39,243 nt of DNA from Streptomyces bambusae (lineage in GTDB: Bacteria > Actinomycetota > Actinomycetes > Streptomycetales > Streptomycetaceae): contig NZ_JAJAUZ010000065.1 in the NCBI RefSeq assembly GCF_020532645.1, positions 1 to 39,243 on the forward strand. Reading direction: 5' to 3'. Each line of letters starts with the position of its first letter. Position 1 is the stretch's first letter. The notes beneath the pieces are model-generated. The model searched no databases and was not told the origin of the DNA. It saw nothing but the letters and a program-made list of their open reading frames with translations. Both the position numbers and the translations under genes were made by a program. Shown here piece after piece: positions 7,333-14,767 of this stretch.

Positions 7333-8145
7333 GTGCAGCGCAAGGCAGTGGTCCTGCCGGGCATCGCGGCGGTGCTCGCCGTGCTCGTGTCCGGGTGCAG
7401 CGCCGGCTCCGGCGGTGACGACCTGCTCGCCGACAGCAAGCCGGGCAGTACGGCCGTCGCCGCACCGCCCGGCAAGTACCGCAGCCTGCCCGAGCCGTGC
7501 CGTTCGGTGGGCCCGAAGCGGCTCAAGGAAATGCTGCCCGCGTCCCCCGCGCTGACGACCGAGCAGGTCGAGCAGCTGTACGCGGGCAAGGCGGACCCGT
7601 CGTACGACGCGGACCGCCGGGTCGGCTGCCGCTGGAAGTCGGAGACCTCGGATGCGGCGCGGCTGCTGTACGTGGGCTACGAGCGGGTCGTGTCGTACGA
7701 ACCGGCGGTCAGTGACGACGACCGGGCGGAGCAGGTGTACGAGCGGCAGCTGACGGCGGCCGGTGTCCCGGCCACCCCGGCGACCGCGCTGCCGACGCCC
7801 TCGCGGACCCCGTCGGCCACGGCGTCCCCGTCCGGTGGGGCGGCGAGCCCGCCGCCGGCCGCGGCGAGTGCGTCGGGTGCGCCGAGCGGATCGGCGACGC
7901 CGGTGCTGGGATCCCGCGTCCTGGACGACCTGGCCGACTCCGCGTTCCTCGACGACAAGCTCGGGGCGGCCGGTCCGACGGCCAAGGCGCGGACGGTCCG
8001 TATCGTGTTCCGCACATCCAATGTGATCGTCACGGTGGAGTACACGGTCCAGTCGGCACAGCCCGGTGTGGTGCCGGACGGTGAGGAAACGCAGGCCAGG
8101 GCACTGGAGTTGGCGACCGGGCTGGCCGAGCGGATCGGCGGCTGA
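7333..8145 (+). CDS. DUF3558-type lipoprotein, first of a tandem pair
   Basis: The 270-residue product begins MQRKAVVLPGIAAVLAVLVSGC, a lipoprotein signal with lipobox LVSGC. The mature part has LPEPCRSVGPKRLKEMLP, the conserved Cys-containing start of DUF3558 proteins, and a later GCRWKSE that matches their C-x-W motif. A Pro/Ser/Ala-rich linker (about 160-205) divides it. The start is the GTG at 7333: AAGGAG ends 7 bases before it, while the GTG at 7327 would be too close. It is anchored outside the membrane; function is unknown. It is divergent from rtcB with 189 bp between, and is followed by a paralogue in the same direction. Confidence 0.82.
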   Translation: MQRKAVVLPGIAAVLAVLVSGCSAGSGGDDLLADSKPGSTAVAAPPGKYRSLPEPCRSVGPKRLKEMLPASPALTTEQVEQLYAGKADPSYDADRRVGCRWKSETSDAARLLYVGYERVVSYEPAVSDDDRAEQVYERQLTAAGVPATPATALPTPSRTPSATASPSGGAASPPPAAASASGAPSGSATPVLGSRVLDDLADSAFLDDKLGAAGPTAKARTVRIVFRTSNVIVTVEYTVQSAQPGVVPDGEETQARALELATGLAERIGG

Positions 8146-8173
8146 GGGGGGTCCGGGAGCGTCCCGGCACCCC
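8146..8173 (+). terminator. Hairpin after the first lipoprotein gene
   Basis: GGGGGGTCCGGGA pairs imperfectly with TCCCGGCACCCC around a short loop, directly after the stop codon. Some read-through into the next lipoprotein gene is possible. Confidence 0.5.
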
Positions 8174-8255
8174 TGCGCGTGACCTCTCGCACAGCAGTGC
8201 ACTGCCGGGTCGGGCTACCGTTGCACGGTCCTGACGACGAACGACAGAAGGAACC

Positions 8256-9002
8256 ATGCACCGTTCAGCCTCGCGCCTCACCCGCGTTCTCGCCTGCGCA
8301 GCCGTCCCGGTGATCCTTGTCGCCACCGGCTGTTCGTCCGACTCCGGCAAGGATTCCGGTTCTGGTTCCGGCGGAGACAGCGGTAAGTCCAAGGACTCGG
8401 CGTCCGCCCCGCAGACCCCGACGCCGAAGCCGACTCCGACGCTGGAGAAGGCGGCTTTCGCGAAGCTTCCGGATCCGTGCAAGGTGGTGACGGCGGACAC
8501 CGTCGGCGACCTGGTGCCGGAGGCGAAGGACGAGGACGGTACGGCGTCCAAGTCGAACGACCTGGCCAGCCGGGCGACGTGTTCGTGGAACGGCCTGGAC
8601 GAGGACGGCCTCAAGGGTTCGTCGTACCGCTGGCTGGCGGTGTCGCTGGCCCGCTACGACTCGCACGAGTCGCTGGGCAGCGGCAACAAGCGTGCCGAGG
8701 AGCAGTACGCGAAGCAGGTCGAGGGTGCGAAGGCGACGGCCGGCGCGAAGAACGTGAAGGTCGCGGACGCGGCGGGTGTCGGCAACCAGGCGACGACGGT
8801 GACGTACAGCGTGAAGAAGGGCGTGGACTTCTTCAACCAGACGGTCGTGGCGCGGACCGAGAACGTGGTGATCACGCTCGACTACAACGGTGCCGCCTAC
8901 GAGGGTGCGAAGGCTCCGGACGCGGCCGAGCTGCTGAAGGACGCGATCGCGGCGGCGAAGGAGTCGGTGGCGGCGGTGGCCGCGGCCAACAAGACGGCGT
9001 AG
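8256..9002 (+). CDS. DUF3558-type lipoprotein, second of a tandem pair
   Basis: The 248-residue protein has a lipoprotein signal with lipobox VATGC (Cys26), a Ser/Gly/Asp-rich flexible linker and a PTPKPTPTLE spacer. The globular part starts FAKLPDPCKVVTADTVGDLVPEA and contains RATCSWNG, which match the DUF3558 start and its C-x-W motif. It ends with an Ala/Lys-rich helix. Starting at the ATG at 8256, it is preceded by AGAAGGA at a good distance. It shares architecture with the preceding lipoprotein but little sequence, so the duplication is old. Function is unknown; the family is thought to be extracytoplasmic and possibly adaptor-like. Confidence 0.85.
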   Translation: MHRSASRLTRVLACAAVPVILVATGCSSDSGKDSGSGSGGDSGKSKDSASAPQTPTPKPTPTLEKAAFAKLPDPCKVVTADTVGDLVPEAKDEDGTASKSNDLASRATCSWNGLDEDGLKGSSYRWLAVSLARYDSHESLGSGNKRAEEQYAKQVEGAKATAGAKNVKVADAAGVGNQATTVTYSVKKGVDFFNQTVVARTENVVITLDYNGAAYEGAKAPDAAELLKDAIAAAKESVAAVAAANKTA

Positions 9003-9046
9003 CGGGCGGGTCGCGGACAGTGAGTTCGTCCCCGGCCTGCGCAGGT

Positions 9047-9078
9047 CTGGCGGGCATGTGCCAGGCTGTGCCCGCCAG
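9047..9078 (+). terminator. Hairpin terminator after second lipoprotein gene
   Basis: CTGGCGGGCA (9047-9056) pairs perfectly with TGCCCGCCAG (9069-9078) across a 12-base loop. It lies 45 bp after the lipoprotein stop and before the DUF2637 gene. Confidence 0.7.
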
Positions 9079-9105
9079 AGCCTGATAAGTGGGAGGGGAT
9101 CGCGG

Positions 9106-10617
9106 GTGGCCGCGATGCAGCTGACGCGCACGCACCGGATACTCATCGGCGTCGTGGTCGCCGGTGCAGTGATCATCGCGGGCATCGGTTTCGCCGGTTC
9201 GTACGCCGCCGTGCGTGCGCTGGCGTTGAAGAAGGGGTTCGGGGACTTCTCCCTGGTCTTCCCGATCGGCATCGACGCGGGCATCTGCGTGCTGCTCGCG
9301 CTCGATCTCCTGCTGACCTGGATTCGGATTCCGTTTCCGCTCCTGCGGCAGACTGCTTGGCTGCTGACGGCGGCGACGATCGCGTTCAACGGTGCGGCTG
9401 CCTGGCCGGATCCGCTGGGCGTGGGCATGCACGGCGTGATTCCGATCCTGTTCGTGGTGACGGTCGAGGCGGCGCGCCATGCGGTGGGCCGGATCGCGGA
9501 CATCACGGCGGACCGGCACATGGAGGGCGTGCGGATCACGCGGTGGCTGCTGTCGCCGGTGCCGACGTTCAAGCTGTGGCGGCGGATGAAGCTGTGGGAG
9601 CTGCGGTCGTACGAGCAGGCGGTCGTGATGGAGCAGGACCGGCTGATCTACCAGGCGCGGCTGCAGGCCCGGTACGGGCGGGGCTGGCGGCGGAAGGCGC
9701 CGGTGGAGGCGCTGATGCCGCTGCGGCTGGCGCGGATCGGTGTGCCGTTGTCGCAGACGGGTCCGTCGGGTCTGGCGGCGGCGGGGATCGAGCCGGCGCT
9801 GCTGCCGCCGGCTCCGGTGCAGCCGGCGCTGGCGGCGGGCGAGGTTCCGGCGCCGGTCGCGGAGGCCGGCGGTGAGGGTGCGCAGGAGGCTGTGCGGCCG
9901 GTCGGGCCGACGCAGTCCGTCCCGCAGGGGCAGTCCGTCCAGCCGCAGGAGCACGCCGTGGTGGCGGCCGCGGTCCCGGCCGCCGAGCCGGCCCAGGGGC
10001 ACCCGCAGGCGGCGCAGGTCCAGGAGACCGGGCAGGCCCGGCCGGTCCCGCAGCAGGCGCAGGTGCCGGCGGGCCCGCAGCCCGGTCAGCCGGTTCAGCC
10101 CGGTCAGCCGGCCCAGTCCGCTCAGCCGGCCCAGTCCGCTCAGCCCGTGGTCCAGCAGCCCGTGGTCCAGCAGCCCGTGGTCCAGCAGCCCGTGGTCCAG
10201 CAGCCCGCCGCCCCCCAGCACGTGCAGGTGCCGCTGCCCGAGCCGCTGGAGCCGACGCAGATGCCCGGTCCGCACCCGAGTTCGTGGTTCGCGGCGCACG
10301 CGGATCCGCAGGCGGTCGTGGAGACGGGTTACCTGGCGGGCCAGGCGGACCTGCCGTACGCGGCGCAGCCTGCCGGGGCCGCGGCTCCGGCCGTCGAAGA
10401 GGCCATGGACGAGCAGGAGTTCTTCGAGGCGGCGTACGGGGTGTTCCGTTCGTACGTGGACGAGCACAACACGTTCCCGAACGCGGAGCAGCTGGACATA
10501 TACCTGGCCGACCTGCACGGCATCACCCACCCGCGCGGCGGTGCGCTGCTGCGGGCGATGCTGCCGACGCTGAAGCACCGCCACCAGGCCGAACTGGAAG
10601 CCGAGCACATCGCGTAA
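9106..10617 (+). CDS. DUF2637 membrane protein with long Pro/Gln/Val repeat linker
   Basis: The 503-residue protein has four predicted membrane segments in its first 130 residues (ILIGVVVAGAVIIAGIGFAG; FPIGIDAGICVLLALDLLL; TAWLLTAATIAFNGAAAW; GVIPILFVVTVEAA), the layout of DUF2637, a family that includes the SpdB spread proteins of Streptomyces plasmids. A basic cytosolic stretch follows (WRRMKLWELRSYEQAVV). Then comes a Pro/Gln/Ala/Val linker of about 200 residues with DNA-level repeats, and a compact C-terminal domain (EFFEAAYGVFRSYVDEHNTFPNAEQLDIYLADLHG) that may be a helix-turn-helix. The GTG at 9106 follows GGAGGGG at 7-8 bases; the ATG at 9115 is an alternative. No transfer genes lie nearby, so a conjugation role is not supported here. 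Confidence 0.82.
   Translation: MAAMQLTRTHRILIGVVVAGAVIIAGIGFAGSYAAVRALALKKGFGDFSLVFPIGIDAGICVLLALDLLLTWIRIPFPLLRQTAWLLTAATIAFNGAAAWPDPLGVGMHGVIPILFVVTVEAARHAVGRIADITADRHMEGVRITRWLLSPVPTFKLWRRMKLWELRSYEQAVVMEQDRLIYQARLQARYGRGWRRKAPVEALMPLRLARIGVPLSQTGPSGLAAAGIEPALLPPAPVQPALAAGEVPAPVAEAGGEGAQEAVRPVGPTQSVPQGQSVQPQEHAVVAAAVPAAEPAQGHPQAAQVQETGQARPVPQQAQVPAGPQPGQPVQPGQPAQSAQPAQSAQPVVQQPVVQQPVVQQPVVQQPAAPQHVQVPLPEPLEPTQMPGPHPSSWFAAHADPQAVVETGYLAGQADLPYAAQPAGAAAPAVEEAMDEQEFFEAAYGVFRSYVDEHNTFPNAEQLDIYLADLHGITHPRGGALLRAMLPTLKHRHQAELEAEHIA
10144..10203 (+). repeat. Four perfect 15-bp tandem repeats inside the DUF2637 gene
   Basis: The unit CCCGTGGTCCAGCAG occurs four times in a row and encodes PVVQQ each time. 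Just upstream, an 18-bp unit (CCGGCCCAGTCCGCTCAG, encoding the QPAQSA pattern) occurs twice. The array keeps the reading frame and is likely to vary in copy number between strains. Confidence 0.95.
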
Positions 10618-10629
10618 CCCGCCTCCCAC

Positions 10630-10743
10630 CCCGGGGCTCCGCCCCGCACCCCGGTCCTCAATCGCCGGACGGGCTTGTCTTCCCCCCGGCCCGGACTTCG
10701 GCCTGCGGGTCCGGGGCGGAGCCCCGGGGGTTTGAGGGGCGGG
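10630..10743. repeat. Two inverted copies of the palindromic intergenic repeat
   Basis: CCCCGGGGCTCCGCCCCGCACCC and TCAATCGCCGGACGGGCTTG form one copy. CGGGTCCGGGGCGGAGCCCC and GGGGGTTTGAGGGGCGGG form a second copy in the opposite direction. Together they can form a large cruciform between the convergent DUF2637 and lysS genes. Confidence 0.8.
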
Positions 10744-10748
10744 CAAGG

Positions 10749-10792
10749 CGGAGGGCCGCCGCCCCGGCGTGATCCGGGGTGGCGGCCCTCCG
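10749..10792. terminator. Strong hairpin terminator of lysS
   Basis: CGGAGGGCCGCC (10749-10760) pairs perfectly with GGCGGCCCTCCG (10781-10792), and the inner GCCCCGG pairs with CCGGGGT. It lies 17 bp beyond the lysS stop codon. Confidence 0.85.
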
Positions 10793-10808
10793 TCGTGGTC
10801 GGGCGGGG

Positions 10809-12539
10809 TCAGACCGCGAGCAGCTTGCGCACGCGGTCCGCGCCGACGGCGAGCAGCAGCGTGGGCAGGCGCGGGCCCGTCTCGCGGCTGACGAGCAGCG
10901 TGTAGAGGAGCGCGAAGAAGGTGCGCTGGGCGACCTTCAGCTCGGGGGTGGGCTTGGCTTCGGGGTCGAGGCCGGCCATGACCTTCGGTACGCCGTACAC
11001 GAGGGTGGTGAGGCCGTCGAGGGACCAGTGGGTGTCGAGGCCCTCCAGGAGGAGGCGCAGCGACTCGCGGCCCTGGTCGTCGAGGGAGCCGAGGAGTGCG
11101 GTGTCGGGCTCTTCGCGGACGAGGGTGCGCTGGTCTGCGGGGACCTGGGTGGTGATCCAGTTCTCGGCGCGGTCCAGGCGGGGGCGGACCTCGTCGAGGG
11201 AGGTCAGCGGCTGGGCCGGGTCGAGGTCGTGGAGGATCCGCAGGGTCTGCTCGTCGTGGCCGGCGGTGATGTCGACGACCGAGGCAAGGGTGCGGTACGG
11301 GAGCGGGCGCGGGGTGCGCGGCAGCTCGTGGGAGGCGACCTTCACGGCGCGGGAGTGGGCGGCGGCGTCGGCGGGCAGGGCGGTGCCGTCGGCGACCTTG
11401 GCCTCCAGCTTGTCCCACTCGTCGTAGAGCCGCTGGATCTCCTGGTCGAAGGCGATCTTGAAGGACTGGTTGGGGCGGCGGCGGGCGTACAGCCAGCGCA
11501 GCAGCTGCGGCTCCATGATCTTCAGGGCGTCGGCGGGGGTGGGGACGCCGCCCTTGGAGGAGGACATCTTGGCCATGCCGCTGATGCCGACGAACGCGTA
11601 CATCGGGCCGATCGGCTGCTCGCCGCCGAAGATGTGCACGATCTGGCCGCCGACCTGGAACGACGAGCCGGGCGAGGAGTGGTCGACGCCGGAGGGCTCG
11701 AAGATGACGCCCTCGTAGGCCCAGCGCATGGGCCAGTCGACCTTCCAGACCAGCTTGCCGCGGTTGAACTCCGTGAGCTTGACGGTCTCGGTGTAGTCGT
11801 CCTCGGTGCAGACGTAGGTCATCTCGGTGGTCTCGTCGTTGTACGAGACGACCTTGGTGAAGTCCTTGTTGCACGAGCCGCAGTACGGCTTGTACGGGAA
11901 GTAGCCGGAGTCGCCGGTGCCGTCGTCCTCGGCGGCGGCGCCGGAGCCCTCGGCGGCTTCCAGTTCGGCTTCGTCGACGGGCTTCTGCGACTTCTTCGCG
12001 CCCGGCTTCTGCTTGGTGCGGTACTGGTCGAGGACGGCGTCGATGTCGCCGCGGTGCTTCATCGCGAACAGGATCTGCTCGCGGTAGGCGCCGGTGGTGT
12101 ACTGCTCGGTCTGGCTGATGCCGTCGAACTCGACGCCCAGCTCGGCGAGCGCCTCGACCATGGCGGCCTTGAAGTGCTCGGCCCAGTTCGGGTATGCGGA
12201 GCCGGCGGGGGCGGGGACGGAGGTCAGCGGGCGGCCGATGTGCTGGGCCCAGCTCTCGTCGACGCCGGGGACACCGGCCGGCACCTTGCGGTAGCGGTCG
12301 TAGTCGTCCCAGGAGATCAGGTGCCGGACCTGGTGGCCGCGGCGGCGGACTTCGTCGGCGACCAGGTGCGGGGTCATGACCTCGCGCAGGTTGCCGAGGT
12401 GGATGGGGCCGGAGGGGGAGAGGCCGGACGCGACGACGACAGGTTTGCCCGGCGCACGCCGCTCCGCCTCGGCGATGACCTCGTCCGCGAAACGGGAGAC
12501 CCAGTCGGTCTCGGTGCTGCTCTGGGCGCTCTGAGCCAC
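10809..12539 (-). CDS. lysS: Class I lysyl-tRNA synthetase
   Basis: The 576-residue enzyme charges tRNA-Lys. It is of the class I type, shown by the HIGH-like HLGN (residues 47-50, in SGLSPSGPIHLGN) and the KMSKS-like KMSSSK (324-329). This is the archaeal/alpha-proteobacterial-type LysRS also found in actinobacteria, not the class II enzyme. Two Cys in YCGSCNKDF could bind a metal. A charged insert of about 35 residues (176-212, rich in K then E/D) is not needed by the fold. The GTG at 12539 (MAQSAQS) follows GAAGGA; a much longer reading frame runs into the argS promoter region and lacks support. It is divergent from argS with 155 bp between. Confidence 0.96.
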   Translation of the reverse strand: MAQSAQSSTETDWVSRFADEVIAEAERRAPGKPVVVASGLSPSGPIHLGNLREVMTPHLVADEVRRRGHQVRHLISWDDYDRYRKVPAGVPGVDESWAQHIGRPLTSVPAPAGSAYPNWAEHFKAAMVEALAELGVEFDGISQTEQYTTGAYREQILFAMKHRGDIDAVLDQYRTKQKPGAKKSQKPVDEAELEAAEGSGAAAEDDGTGDSGYFPYKPYCGSCNKDFTKVVSYNDETTEMTYVCTEDDYTETVKLTEFNRGKLVWKVDWPMRWAYEGVIFEPSGVDHSSPGSSFQVGGQIVHIFGGEQPIGPMYAFVGISGMAKMSSSKGGVPTPADALKIMEPQLLRWLYARRRPNQSFKIAFDQEIQRLYDEWDKLEAKVADGTALPADAAAHSRAVKVASHELPRTPRPLPYRTLASVVDITAGHDEQTLRILHDLDPAQPLTSLDEVRPRLDRAENWITTQVPADQRTLVREEPDTALLGSLDDQGRESLRLLLEGLDTHWSLDGLTTLVYGVPKVMAGLDPEAKPTPELKVAQRTFFALLYTLLVSRETGPRLPTLLLAVGADRVRKLLAV

Positions 12540-12694
12540 GACACGTCCTTCTACTCGAATGCTGGCTGGAACATTCTCCCAGACGGACGGGGAGGCTCCG
12601 GGGTTGCTTTTATCCACGGGCCGGGTGATGCGGCCGCATGGGATACTTGCCGCTCCCGACGTATACCTACGCACCCTCACAGGAACGGCAGCTC

Positions 12695-14473
12695 ATGGCC
12701 TCGGTCCCTTCCCTCGCGTCCGCCGTAGAACAGCGCGTCTCCGCCGCACTCTCCTCCGCCCTGCCGGAGGCCGGTGCCGCGGACCCGCTGCTGCGACGAA
12801 GCGACCGGGCCGACTTCCAGGCCAACGGCATCCTGGCGCTCGCGAAGAAGGCCAAGGCCAATCCGCGCGAGCTGGCCGGGACCGTGGTGGACGCCCTCGA
12901 CAAGGGCGGTGTGATCGCCGATGTCGAGGTGTCCGGTCCGGGCTTCCTGAACATCACGGTCTCCGACCGGGCGATCGTCGAGACGCTGGCCGCGCGGGCC
13001 GGCGACGACCGGCTGGGCGTGCCGGTGAACGAGCACGCCGGCACGACGGTGATCGACTACGCGCAGCCGAACGTGGCGAAGGAGATGCACGTCGGCCACC
13101 TGCGGTCGGCGGTCATCGGTGCGGCGATGGTCGAGATGCTGGAGTTCACCGGTGAGACGGTGGTGCGCCGGCACCACATCGGCGACTGGGGCACGCAGTT
13201 CGGCATGCTCATCCAGTACCTGCTGGAGCACCCGCACGAGCTGGACCACAAGGCCGCCGGGGAGTCGTCGGAGCAGTCCGGCGAGGAGGCGATGTCGAAC
13301 CTGAACCGCCTGTACAAGGCGTCGCGGGCGCTGTTCGACGCCGACGAGGAGTTCAAGACGCGGGCCCGGGCCCGGGTGGTGGACCTGCAGGCGGGCGACG
13401 AGCAGACGCTGGCGCTGTGGCAGCGGTTCGTGGACGAGTCGAAGATCTACTTCTACTCGGTGTTCGACAAGCTGGACATGGACATCCAGGACCCGGACAT
13501 CGTCGGCGAGTCCGGCTACAACGACATGCTGGTGGAGACCTGCCGGCTGCTGGAGGAGTCGGGCGTCGCGGTCCGGTCGAACGGCGCGCTGTGCGTGTTC
13601 TTCGACGAGTACAAGGGCCCGGACGGCCAGCCGACCCCGCTGATCGTGCAGAAGTCGGACGGTGGTTTCGGGTACGCGGCCACCGACCTGTCGGCGATCC
13701 GCGACCGGGTGGGGAACCTGAAGGCGAGCAGCCTGGTGTACGTCGTGGACGCGCGCCAGTCGCTGCACTTCAAGATGGTCTTCGAGACGGCTCGCCGGGC
13801 GGGCTGGCTGAACGAGGACGTCCACGCGCACCAGCTGGCGTTCGGTACGGTCCTGGGGGCGGACGGCAAGCCGTTCAAGACCCGTGAGGGCGAGACGGTG
13901 CGGCTGGTGGACCTGCTGGACGAGGCGGTGGACCGGGCGACCGCGGTCGTGCGGGAGAAGGCCGAGAAGGTGGGCCTGTCGGAGCAGGAGATCGTGGAGA
14001 ACGGCCGGTTCGTGGGCATCGGCGCGGTGAAGTACGCCGACCTGTCGACGTCCGCGGCCCGTGACTACAAGTTCGACCTGGACCAGATGGTGTCGCTGAA
14101 CGGCGACACGTCGGTGTACCTGCAGTACGCGTACGCCCGTACGCAGTCGATCCTGCGCAAGGCGGAGGGCCGGAGTCCGGTCGCGCACCCGGAGCTGGAG
14201 CTGGCGGCGGCCGAGCGGACGCTGGGCCTGCACCTGGACGGGTTCGGTGCGCTGGTGTCGGAGGCGGCTGCGGAGTACGCGCCCCACAAGCTGGCCGCGT
14301 ACCTGTACCAGCTGGCGTCGCTGTTCACGTCGTTCTACGAGCACTGCCCGGTGATCAAGCCGGAGCCGGAGCTCGCCGTCGGCGAGAACCGTCTGTTCCT
14401 GACCGACCTGACCGGACGGACCCTCGCCAAGGGCATGTCCCTCCTCGGCATCCGCACCCCCGAGCGTCTCTGA
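12695..14473 (+). CDS. argS: Arginyl-tRNA synthetase
   Basis: The 592-residue class I enzyme charges tRNA-Arg. It has the N-terminal Add-1 domain (ALAKKAKANPRELA, ending in GPGFLNITV), the HIGH motif HVGH (132-135, within NVAKEMHVGHLRS), and the KMSKS-region variant PFKTREG near residues 393-399. The C-terminal anticodon-binding domain ends LAKGMSLLGIRTPERL, a typical ArgRS end. The ATG at 12695 follows AGGAA at 10 bases; the in-frame ATG at 12638 would only add an unconserved leader. It is divergent from lysS, and both promoters must lie in 12540-12694, where I see no clear consensus pair. A strong hairpin follows. Confidence 0.97.
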   Translation: MASVPSLASAVEQRVSAALSSALPEAGAADPLLRRSDRADFQANGILALAKKAKANPRELAGTVVDALDKGGVIADVEVSGPGFLNITVSDRAIVETLAARAGDDRLGVPVNEHAGTTVIDYAQPNVAKEMHVGHLRSAVIGAAMVEMLEFTGETVVRRHHIGDWGTQFGMLIQYLLEHPHELDHKAAGESSEQSGEEAMSNLNRLYKASRALFDADEEFKTRARARVVDLQAGDEQTLALWQRFVDESKIYFYSVFDKLDMDIQDPDIVGESGYNDMLVETCRLLEESGVAVRSNGALCVFFDEYKGPDGQPTPLIVQKSDGGFGYAATDLSAIRDRVGNLKASSLVYVVDARQSLHFKMVFETARRAGWLNEDVHAHQLAFGTVLGADGKPFKTREGETVRLVDLLDEAVDRATAVVREKAEKVGLSEQEIVENGRFVGIGAVKYADLSTSAARDYKFDLDQMVSLNGDTSVYLQYAYARTQSILRKAEGRSPVAHPELELAAAERTLGLHLDGFGALVSEAAAEYAPHKLAAYLYQLASLFTSFYEHCPVIKPEPELAVGENRLFLTDLTGRTLAKGMSLLGIRTPERL

Positions 14474-14493
14474 CCTCGGCACGGCCCGTACGA

Positions 14494-14534
14494 CCGCGGC
14501 CCTCGTCTCCCCTTCCGGGAGGCGGGGGCCGCGG
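14494..14534 (+). terminator. Hairpin terminator of argS
   Basis: Two 18-base arms (14494-14511 and 14517-14534) pair completely if two G-U pairs are allowed, around the loop CTTCC. It starts 21 bp after the argS stop. Confidence 0.85.
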
Positions 14535-14734
14535 CGCGTTCGGGGGTCGCCCGTCCGCCGCGCAGAAACGATCGTCCGGTGGTCTGCACGGATGATTCGG
14601 CCGGGGAACCCGGTGAATCCGCGTGACTCGGGCCGCGACGCGCCGGGCGCCGGTGCGGGCGCTGTCACAGTCCTCTCGCGAACAGCGCGCCCGGGCCGCG
14701 GGTCACGTGCGGCCGCCGGGCCGGAAGGAGAGGG

Positions 14735-14767
14735 ATGTCCAGAGCCAGAGAGCAGGCCGCATGCTGA
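14735..14767 (+). CDS. Possible 10-residue leader peptide
   Basis: The strongest ribosome-binding site in this leader, GGAAGGAGAGGG (14722-14734), is not in front of the large secreted protein's ATG but in front of an ATG at 14735. That ATG opens a short frame, MSRAREQAAC, which stops at a TGA (14765-14767) just inside the start of the next gene (ATG at 14761). Such an overlap would couple translation of the two. The alternative is that the large gene simply uses a distant site. Only position and spacing support it. Confidence 0.3.
   Translation: MSRAREQAAC

Noticed and set aside
10144..10203. Tandem repeats considered as a CRISPR-like array
   Set aside because: Units are contiguous without spacers, in frame in a protein-coding gene, and there are no cas genes.
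9106..10617. DUF2637 protein as evidence for a conjugative element
   Set aside because: No tra, rep or integrase genes flank it, and chromosomal homologues are common in Streptomyces.
8872..11874. Very long open frame of 1000 codons on the minus strand
   Set aside because: It is antisense to real genes, has Arg/Pro/His-rich translation without any domain, and arises from the high GC third positions.
12540..12680. N-terminal extension of lysS reaching 12680
   Set aside because: It would run through the argS promoter region, lacks conservation, and the GTG at 12539 has a good ribosome-binding site.
14603..14645. String GGGGAACCCGGTGAATCC resembling part of a cobalamin riboswitch
   Set aside because: The conserved B12 box and the following GCAACTG-type part are missing, and the gene downstream is a secreted protein. 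It is likely chance.
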